Translations under genes and position numbers: made by a program
Notes under the pieces: generated by a model
The model's input: the letters and a program-made list of their open reading frames with translations, nothing else
The model's database searches: none
Told to the model about the DNA's origin: nothing
Shown: in pieces, positions 38,815-44,440 of the stretch
Numbering within the stretch: the first letter of the stretch is position 1
Layout: the number at the start of each line of letters is the position of its first letter
Source of the DNA: Caballeronia megalochromosomata
GTDB taxonomy: Bacteria > Pseudomonadota > Gammaproteobacteria > Burkholderiales > Burkholderiaceae
Direction: 5' to 3'
NCBI GenBank assembly: GCA_001580565.1
Contig: LRBF01000053.1
Location: forward strand, 1-44,440
Length of the DNA stretch: 44,440 nucleotides

Positions 38815-39872
38815 TGCAAGGTCCGAAGGTAGGCCGTCAGAGCGGCGGCGTCGGTGGCGGAGAGCGCGATTGAGGGCATCAGCGAATCGGGCTTGATGCG
38901 CTGCGCGTGTTGAATCCACTCGAGCTGGTTCTGTTCGGTGTTGTACAACGTGCCCGCTGCAATCAGCCGGCGAGCGTTCAGATGCGTAAGATCGGGCGCC
39001 TGCGCGCCGTTCGCATCGGTTCCGCGAATGGTGTGACAGCCGGCGCAGCGCTCTTTGAAGAGTTCGGCGCCTGCGCGCACGTCGGCGGCGGCGCTCACAG
39101 GCGCGTACGGCTTCGCTTGCGACGCATACCATGCGTCGAATTGTGCACGCGGCTCGGCGATTACTTCGAAGGCCATATGCGCATGCTGGGCGCCGCAAAA
39201 CTGCGTGCATTGCCCGCGATACACGCCCGCGCGGTCTGCTTGAATCCATTGTTCGTTGACGACGCCTGGTATGGTCTGGGTCTTTCCCGCGAGAAGCGGC
39301 ACCCAGAACGCGTGAATGACGTCCGCGCTTTTGAGTTCGATTTTCACGGGCTCGCCCACCGGAATGTGAATTTCGTTCGCGGTGGTGATCGCAGGCTCGC
39401 CCGCGTAGTCGATCTTCCACCACCAGTCCTGCGCGGTGACGGTGATGGTAAGAGTCGGTTCGCGGCCAGGCGACGCGACCGATTCGAGCGTGAACAGCAC
39501 ATAAGCAAGCGCAGCGAAGAGCGCGACGGACGAAATTGCCGTGCCGATCCACACCCAATGCATGCCACCGCCTTCGGCGTGAACATGTCGCTCATCGCGT
39601 TCGGCGCTCGACCTCCGGCGCGCAATCGCGCCAATGAGCAGTACCACGACGATCAGCGCGACGACCGTCACCAGCACAGCAAGCGCCCAGCCGAGGCGCA
39701 TCGTGGGCGTCGCGGCAGGACCAGCGGCATGAAGAAAATAATTGAGCGGCGCATCGGCATGCGCGACGGCGGGACTGGTCAACAGAAGTGCGAGCGCGAG
39801 CACGGCGACGCGCCAGCAGCCGCCGTGAATGTTCTCTCGGGAGGGAGTGCCGGTGGCCGCGTCGGTGTTCAT
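38811..39872 (-). CDS. ctaC: Cytochrome c oxidase subunit II with fused cytochrome c domain
   Basis: A 353-residue membrane-anchored subunit that receives electrons. Signal sequence (VAVLALALLLTSPAVAHA), two helices (ALAVLVTVVALIVVVLLIGA and a second near 110-130), and a cupredoxin domain with CuA ligands in DVIHAFWVP and CTQFCGAQHAHM follow. A C-terminal class I cytochrome c carries haem motif CAGCH and Met ligand in PDSLMPS. The fused cytochrome defines a caa3-type oxidase. It begins 15 bases after the GH15 gene stop and overlaps subunit I by four bases. Confidence 0.95.
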   Translation of the reverse strand: MNTDAATGTPSRENIHGGCWRVAVLALALLLTSPAVAHADAPLNYFLHAAGPAATPTMRLGWALAVLVTVVALIVVVLLIGAIARRRSSAERDERHVHAEGGGMHWVWIGTAISSVALFAALAYVLFTLESVASPGREPTLTITVTAQDWWWKIDYAGEPAITTANEIHIPVGEPVKIELKSADVIHAFWVPLLAGKTQTIPGVVNEQWIQADRAGVYRGQCTQFCGAQHAHMAFEVIAEPRAQFDAWYASQAKPYAPVSAAADVRAGAELFKERCAGCHTIRGTDANGAQAPDLTHLNARRLIAAGTLYNTEQNQLEWIQHAQRIKPDSLMPSIALSATDAAALTAYLRTLQ

Positions 39873-39887
39873 GCTCGTGGCTGTGTC

Positions 39888-41669
39888 TCAGAGGGCGTTC
39901 AGCGAATGATTGGCGTCGTCGAAGTACCGGGCGGCGTTGATGAATGCAACGTGGGAGAGTACTTGCGGAAAATTGCCACACTGGCGTTTCAGATTGGTAT
40001 CGAACTCTTCAGCGAGCAATCCCACATCGTTTCGCAGCGCGAGCACCCGTTCGAACAGCTCCGCGGCCTCCCTATGCCGGCCCTGCATCTGCCGAACCTG
40101 TGCAAGCCAGCAGTTGCAGGCAATGAAGGCGCCTTCTGGTGGCCCCGAGCCGGGTTCGTCATCGCTTAGAAAGCGATACACGAGACCGTCGCGCATCAAA
40201 TTCCGCTCGATGGCGTTGACCGTTCCGACGACCCGAGCGTCGTGAGCAGGCAGAAAACCGCGCAAGGGCAAGAGCAGCAGACTTGCGTCCAGCCGATCGC
40301 TGCCGTATGTCTGCGTGAAGGCGCCCACGCCGCTGTGAAAGCCGTGTGTGAGCACGCTCTCGCGAATCTCATGCGCGTCACGCCTCCAGTCGTCGATGGG
40401 CACGTCGTGGCCTTCACGCTGCGCACTCTTGATGCCCCGGTCGAGTGCAAGCCACGTCATCATCTTGGAAAGCGTATGGTGCTGAAGGCCGCCGCGCGAC
40501 TCCCAGAGTCCATTGTCTGGCTCCTTCCAGATCCGCCGCACATGCTCGATGAGCGCGCGTTCCAGAAACCAGACTTCGTCGCCGGGCGGCATGCCATGGC
40601 ATCTCGAGACGTAAAGTGCGTCGATGAGCTCACCGTAGATATCGTGCTGTGATTGTGTCACCGCCGCATTGCCAAAACGCACGGGGCGTGAGCCCTCGTA
40701 GCCGTTCAGCCACGCACACTCCCATTCCAACAGGTGACGATCGCCGTCGGTTGTATAAACTGTCTGTGCTTGCGCGGGCTCACCGGCGAGCGCGCGCAGC
40801 AGCCAATCGCGCCAGGCTTGCGCCTGCGCGCGCAAGCCGGTGCCGGCCAAGGCGAGCATCGTAAAGCTCGCATCGCGTAGCCAGCAGTATCGATAGTCCC
40901 AGTTAAGGTCGCCACCGATCAGTTCAGGCAATGAAGTCGTTGCCGCCGCGGCGATACCGCCAGTCACGCGATTGGTGAGCCCCCTGAGCGCCACGAGCGA
41001 GGACCGAATCGCGTCGGCGTATCGGTCGTCGCCCAGATCGATCTGCGCCGCCCATTGCGACCAATCGAGCAAAGTCGCACGCAGCGTCTGGTCCACGTTC
41101 AATGCAGCAGGTGGCGGCTCATGAGAACGGCAGCAAGTCAGCACCAAGTCGCACCGCTCACCGGCCGTCAAATCTATTTCGACCTTCACCGATTGCGCAT
41201 CACAAACAGGCGCGAGAGGACAGTCGAACCAGATTGAATGGGGACCGGCCACCGCGACAACGCTTCGTCCAACCCGGTGATACCAGGGTTTCAGGCGCCC
41301 ATGATCGAAGCGAACCGCCAATTCGCTTGTGAGGGCAACGTGTCCGGCCACGCAATGCACGCTGCGTACGAGGCGAGGAGGGACCTCGGACCACGCAAGG
41401 CAATCGGTCATCTCAACGACGCCACTGGCGGTCTCAAAAGTCGTTTCGAGTACCAGCGAATCGCCGAGATACCGACGTTTCACGTGTTGAACCGGCTCGA
41501 CAGGCGCAATGCACCAGCGGCCGTTGGATGCGTCGCCGAGCAGCGCAGCAAAACAGGGACTGGACTCGAACGTGGGCCAACATAGCCAATCGATCGAGCC
41601 ATCTTTGGCGACAAGCGCGGTAGCGTGCCCGTCGCCAAGCAGAGCGTAGTCTTCGATACGCGCGGCCAT
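39888..41669 (-). CDS. Glycoside hydrolase family 15 protein (glucoamylase/trehalase type)
   Basis: A 593-residue cytoplasmic enzyme; no signal peptide. The N-terminal beta domain opens IEDYALLGDGHATALVAKDG and SIDWLCWPTFESSPCFAALL. The (alpha/alpha)6 barrel follows with LNWDYRYCWLRDASFTMLAL, ECAWLNGYEGSRPVRFGNAA and QSQHDIYGELIDALY, all GH15 hallmarks. Bacterial GH15 enzymes release glucose from alpha-glucans or hydrolyse trehalose; sequence does not decide which. ATG 41669 has GGAG upstream and starts two bases after the SDR stop; the longer frame to 41834 is not used. Placed inside the respiratory operon. Confidence 0.93.
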   Translation of the reverse strand: MAARIEDYALLGDGHATALVAKDGSIDWLCWPTFESSPCFAALLGDASNGRWCIAPVEPVQHVKRRYLGDSLVLETTFETASGVVEMTDCLAWSEVPPRLVRSVHCVAGHVALTSELAVRFDHGRLKPWYHRVGRSVVAVAGPHSIWFDCPLAPVCDAQSVKVEIDLTAGERCDLVLTCCRSHEPPPAALNVDQTLRATLLDWSQWAAQIDLGDDRYADAIRSSLVALRGLTNRVTGGIAAAATTSLPELIGGDLNWDYRYCWLRDASFTMLALAGTGLRAQAQAWRDWLLRALAGEPAQAQTVYTTDGDRHLLEWECAWLNGYEGSRPVRFGNAAVTQSQHDIYGELIDALYVSRCHGMPPGDEVWFLERALIEHVRRIWKEPDNGLWESRGGLQHHTLSKMMTWLALDRGIKSAQREGHDVPIDDWRRDAHEIRESVLTHGFHSGVGAFTQTYGSDRLDASLLLLPLRGFLPAHDARVVGTVNAIERNLMRDGLVYRFLSDDEPGSGPPEGAFIACNCWLAQVRQMQGRHREAAELFERVLALRNDVGLLAEEFDTNLKRQCGNFPQVLSHVAFINAARYFDDANHSLNAL

Positions 41670-41671
41670 AA

Positions 41672-42664
41672 CTAGCTCCGGCGCCGCGCGGCGCATGCCA
41701 GACACGCGGCAAGCGCGAGCGCCCCGCTGACGAGCAGGCCACGATGGGTGTCGGCCCATAGCATCGGGCTCGCGTGCTGTGATTGTTGCCCGAAGCGGCC
41801 TCGTACGCGGTGCAGCGCGCTCACCGGTTCCCACAGATTGCTGGGCCTTCCGCTCGAATCGAGCGATGGATCCTGCTGCGCGTCATAGCCCGTGCGTCCC
41901 AGATACCGATCGAGCAACCCTGGAAACAACATATTTGCGACGATCGCCTTGATGGATGGCGCGCCCACCCAGAGTTCGCGCCGTCGGTGCGTGGCCGACC
42001 AGTAAATGGCATGCGCTGCGACCTCGGGATCGTAGATCGGCGCAACCGGACGCGGGGCATGCGGTAGCTCACACTTGGCCCAATCGAATTGCGGCGTGTT
42101 CAAGGCGGGCATTTGGACCATCGTCAAATGAATGCGGCTCTTCGCATGCAGCAGTTCGCAGCGCAGCGAATCGGTGAAGCCGTGAATGGCGTGCTTTGCG
42201 CCGCAGTAGGCGGATTGCAGCGGGATCGAGCGATACGCCAACGCTGATCCGACCTGCACGATCACCCCCCGATTGCGCGGCGTCATGCGCTTGAGCGCGG
42301 CCATGGTGCCCCATACGAAGCCGAGGTACGTGACGTCGGTAATCCGTTTGAAGTCCGCTTCGGACATCTCGGCGAAAGGCGCGAAGGCCGTCACCATCGC
42401 ATTGTTGACCCAGACATCAATGGGCCCAAGCTTAGCTTCGACCTGTGCCGCCGCATCGTCGAGTGCGCCTGTCACGCTGACATCGAGGGGAAGAGTGAGA
42501 GCCCGCACGCCCAGCGCCCGCACGTCGGCTGCCGTCTCTTCAAGCGCGTGTTCGTCGCGGCCGATGAGTGCAACGTCGGCGCCGCGATGGGCGAATTCAA
42601 GCGCCGTAGCACGCCCCACACCGGCTGTAGCGCCCGTGATGACCACAATTTGCGGCTTGTTCAT
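41672..42664 (-). CDS. Short-chain dehydrogenase/reductase with C-terminal membrane segment
   Basis: A 330-residue SDR. The NAD(P)-binding TGATAGVG is at residues 10-17, the structural NNA is in DVWVNNAMV, and the catalytic Ser lies in VQVGSALAYRS. The YCGAK motif follows (Tyr-x-x-x-Lys). After the 250-residue core comes an extension ending in a hydrophobic helix (GLLVSGALALAACLACAA) and Arg residues, suggesting inner-membrane anchoring. ATG 42664 is preferred, with a GTG six bases earlier; an AAGGATAGGG stretch lies upstream. SDRs of this anchored type recur in clusters with GMC oxidoreductases. Substrate unknown. Confidence 0.9.
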   Translation of the reverse strand: MNKPQIVVITGATAGVGRATALEFAHRGADVALIGRDEHALEETAADVRALGVRALTLPLDVSVTGALDDAAAQVEAKLGPIDVWVNNAMVTAFAPFAEMSEADFKRITDVTYLGFVWGTMAALKRMTPRNRGVIVQVGSALAYRSIPLQSAYCGAKHAIHGFTDSLRCELLHAKSRIHLTMVQMPALNTPQFDWAKCELPHAPRPVAPIYDPEVAAHAIYWSATHRRRELWVGAPSIKAIVANMLFPGLLDRYLGRTGYDAQQDPSLDSSGRPSNLWEPVSALHRVRGRFGQQSQHASPMLWADTHRGLLVSGALALAACLACAARRRS

Positions 42665-42727
42665 ACCCACACCCTATCCTTGTCTTGATGTTTCTTTCGA
42701 CGGATCATGAGACGGATGCGACTCGCG

Positions 42728-44371
42728 CTATAGTTCTCCGCGGGCAGCTAATGCTTCAATTCGGTCTGCCGTTCGTAGCGCGATTGCCTGAATCGTCAGC
42801 GACGGATTGACGCCGCCCACCGTCGGAAACACGGAGCCATCGCAGATCCACAAGTTGTCGATGTCCCAGCTGCGGCAGTCCGCATTCACGACGCTTGTCG
42901 CGCGGTCATCGCCCATGCGCGCGGTGCCATTTAGATGGCAGGTGTCGTCGGTTTCGCGCCAGACATCGCGCCCGCCCGCCGCTTCGAGCGCGTGGCTCAT
43001 GAAATCGAGCGAATGGGCGATGAGCCGCTTGTCGTTATCGCACAGTGAGTACGTCACGCGCGCGACCGGCAAGCCGTATTGATCCTTCTCATCGGCGAGT
43101 GTCACGCGATTGCGTTCCTGCGGCATGGTTTCGCCGACGATCTTCAAGCCCGCCTGATGGTTGTACTTCTGCATCTCGTCGAGCAAGGCCTGTCCCCACA
43201 GCCCGCGTCCGTTTTGCGTGGCGGACCAGGCGACCGGCAACGGCCCCTGACTCATGTAGCAATAGCCGCCGAAGAAGTCCTTGCCCTTGTCTTCGTAATT
43301 CCAGTGCTCGGTCAGAGCGAGCGACGGCGGCCCCTTGTACCAGCGGATCTCTTCGTCCATCGTGCCCCACACGGCTTGATTGGTCTGCACCATCAGATTC
43401 TTTCCGACGAGTCCGGAGCTGTTCGCAAGTCCTTCGGGATAGCGGTCGGTCGCGGACAGCAGCAACAGACGCGGCGTTTCGATCGCGTAACCCGCGACCA
43501 CGACATGGCGCGCGCGCTGAAACTGCCAGCGTCCTTCGCGGAAGTATTCGACGCCCCTCGCGCGGCCATCGTCGCCCATGACGATCCGACCGACCATCGC
43601 GAGATCGCGAATCTCGGCACCCGCGCGAACGGCGCGCGGTATCCACGTGACAAGGGCGCTCTGCTTGGCGTTGGTGGCGCAGCCCGACACGCAGAAGCCG
43701 CGATACACGCACGGATGCGATTCGCCGCGCGGCGCGGAGACGGTCGCGAGCGGCGTCTCCGTCCAATCGATGCCAAGCGCCTCGCAGCCGCGCGCGAGCA
43801 CAAGCGCCGCTGCGTTCAGCTCGTGCGGCCGGTACGGATAACGTGGCCGTTTCGGTCCCCACGGATAGGTGACGGGCCCAGCAATTTTTAGCGCCTGCTC
43901 GACTTCGCTGTAGTAGCGCCACATGTCGCGCCAGTCGAGCGGCCAGTCCGCGCCGTAGCCGAGCACATTTTTCGACTTGAACCATTCAGGCCGAAAGCGC
44001 AGCGAGACCATCGCGAAATGCACGGTGCTTCCGCCCACGGCCTTGCCGCTGTTGTTGGTCCCAAGTTGAAGGGGATTTTCACCATCACAGATGCGCTCGT
44101 CGGTCCAGAAGAGTTTGGATTGGTGCGTCTCATCAGAGGCGAACTCTTCGAGCGGCCGCCACCACGCGCCGGCATCGAAGCCGACTACCTTGAAGCCCTT
44201 TTCCGCGAGACGGCACGCGAGCGTGCCGCCGCCGGCGCCCGTGCCGACAATCGCAAAGTCGACCGCTTCGTCCGGGTCATATTGGCGCATCGGCAGCCAG
44301 GCGCCTTTGTGAAAGACATCCGGCGCACGTCCGTGCTTGCCGCGCGGCACCTCCTGGGCATCATCGGACAC
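42728..44371 (-). CDS. GMC-family flavin oxidoreductase (gluconate/sugar/alcohol dehydrogenase type)
   Basis: A 547-residue FAD enzyme that oxidises a sugar, sugar acid or alcohol and passes electrons to a cytochrome. The dinucleotide-binding VGTGAGGGTLACRLAEKG is at 42-59. NSGKAVGGSTVHFAMVSLRF is the GMC signature 1 region. A Cys-rich CVYRGFCVSGCATNAKQSAL segment may hold a [3Fe-4S]-type cluster as in related dehydrogenases. The active-site pair is His479 (TCHLNGTARMG) and Asn522 (GGVNPSLTIQA). The GTG start has AAGGAG upstream and overlaps the preceding gene by 11 bases. No signal peptide; export would need a Tat-bearing partner subunit. Confidence 0.93.
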   Translation of the reverse strand: MSDDAQEVPRGKHGRAPDVFHKGAWLPMRQYDPDEAVDFAIVGTGAGGGTLACRLAEKGFKVVGFDAGAWWRPLEEFASDETHQSKLFWTDERICDGENPLQLGTNNSGKAVGGSTVHFAMVSLRFRPEWFKSKNVLGYGADWPLDWRDMWRYYSEVEQALKIAGPVTYPWGPKRPRYPYRPHELNAAALVLARGCEALGIDWTETPLATVSAPRGESHPCVYRGFCVSGCATNAKQSALVTWIPRAVRAGAEIRDLAMVGRIVMGDDGRARGVEYFREGRWQFQRARHVVVAGYAIETPRLLLLSATDRYPEGLANSSGLVGKNLMVQTNQAVWGTMDEEIRWYKGPPSLALTEHWNYEDKGKDFFGGYCYMSQGPLPVAWSATQNGRGLWGQALLDEMQKYNHQAGLKIVGETMPQERNRVTLADEKDQYGLPVARVTYSLCDNDKRLIAHSLDFMSHALEAAGGRDVWRETDDTCHLNGTARMGDDRATSVVNADCRSWDIDNLWICDGSVFPTVGGVNPSLTIQAIALRTADRIEALAARGEL

Positions 44372-44440
44372 GGCGATTCTCCTTGCGCGCCTGTTCTTCC
44401 TTTCCGGGCTCGGCTTCCGCTGCTTCCCACGGGTCGCGCC
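44361..44440 (-). CDS. C-terminal end of the gene preceding the GMC oxidoreductase (partial)
   Basis: Only the last 25 codons are in the window (RDPWEAAEAEPGKEEQARKE then NRRVR and stop). The polar, Glu-rich tail overlapping the GMC start by 11 bases shows translational coupling. In similar clusters this position is held by the small Tat-exported subunit (gluconate 2-dehydrogenase subunit 3 family) that chaperones the GMC subunit; the visible tail is too short to prove it. Confidence 0.6.
   Translation of the reverse strand, partial: RDPWEAAEAEPGKEEQARKENRRVR

Noticed and set aside
38815..39558. Upstream extension of the subunit I frame to 919 codons
   Set aside because: The added residues are Arg/His/Ala-rich and lie within the well-supported subunit II gene in another frame; the ATGA overlap at 38814 marks the true start.
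41670..41834. Upstream extension of the GH15 frame
   Set aside because: It overlaps the SDR C-terminus and lacks family similarity; ATG 41669 has a ribosome-binding site and matches the GH15 N-terminus.
43089..43985. Long minus-strand frame overlapping the GMC gene
   Set aside because: Shadow of the GC-rich GMC coding sequence; Arg-dominated translation with no domain.

Overview
The window looks like a piece of a Burkholderia-group (Paraburkholderia/Caballeronia-like) betaproteobacterial replicon. This rests on the GC-rich coding style, a PAS protein paired with a flavohaemoglobin, an extra RpoD-like sigma factor, a YqjE-type envelope cluster and several small stress proteins typical of that group. 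No rRNA, tRNA, CRISPR array or replication origin was seen. The first ~151 bases are not biological: they carry a near-exact Illumina Nextera transposase adapter, so the natural sequence starts at about 152 and the first gene (a response-regulator receiver domain) is cut there.

Layout. 0.15-6.1 kb is a stress/accessory segment: CsbD-like protein, manganese catalase, family-2 glycosyltransferase, HAD phosphatase, DUF2934 protein and a YqjE-like envelope pair. 6.5-11.2 kb is eroded: MntH tail, a Tat-exported Gfo/Idh/MocA oxidoreductase and an exported protein are each broken by one small indel. 11.8-18.4 kb holds an RpoD paralogue, a 460-residue protein with two related HTH-like modules, a dead tyrosine recombinase and a DUF3047 protein. 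19.3-23.4 kb is an intact curli-type amyloid operon (csgE-csgF-csgG-csgB-like-long csgA-like) closed by a terminator. 23.5-24.3 kb is wreckage of a two-component system next to an IS3-family transposase fragment.

24.4-30.2 kb carries redox and stress genes: PAS protein plus flavohaemoglobin Hmp, a universal stress protein, a superinfection-immunity-like membrane protein and a cyclopropane-fatty-acid synthase. Three copies of a 15-bp imperfect palindrome (27097, 27434, 30187) lie in the promoter regions here and may mark a small regulon. An amylo-alpha-1,6-glucosidase gene at 30.3-34.4 kb is split by a complete 1950-bp IS21-family element with a 6-bp target duplication.

34.4-44.4 kb is one tight minus-strand operon, read from 44440 downwards: the tail of a small protein (probably a gluconate-dehydrogenase subunit-3 type partner), a GMC flavin dehydrogenase, an SDR, a GH15 glucoamylase/trehalase-like enzyme, subunits II, I and III of a caa3-type oxidase, a membrane protein and a triheme cytochrome c. 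Together they look like a short dedicated respiratory chain, sugar or alcohol to flavin to triheme cytochrome c to oxygen, linked to glucan hydrolysis. Subunit I lacks the usual glutamate of the HPEVY motif.
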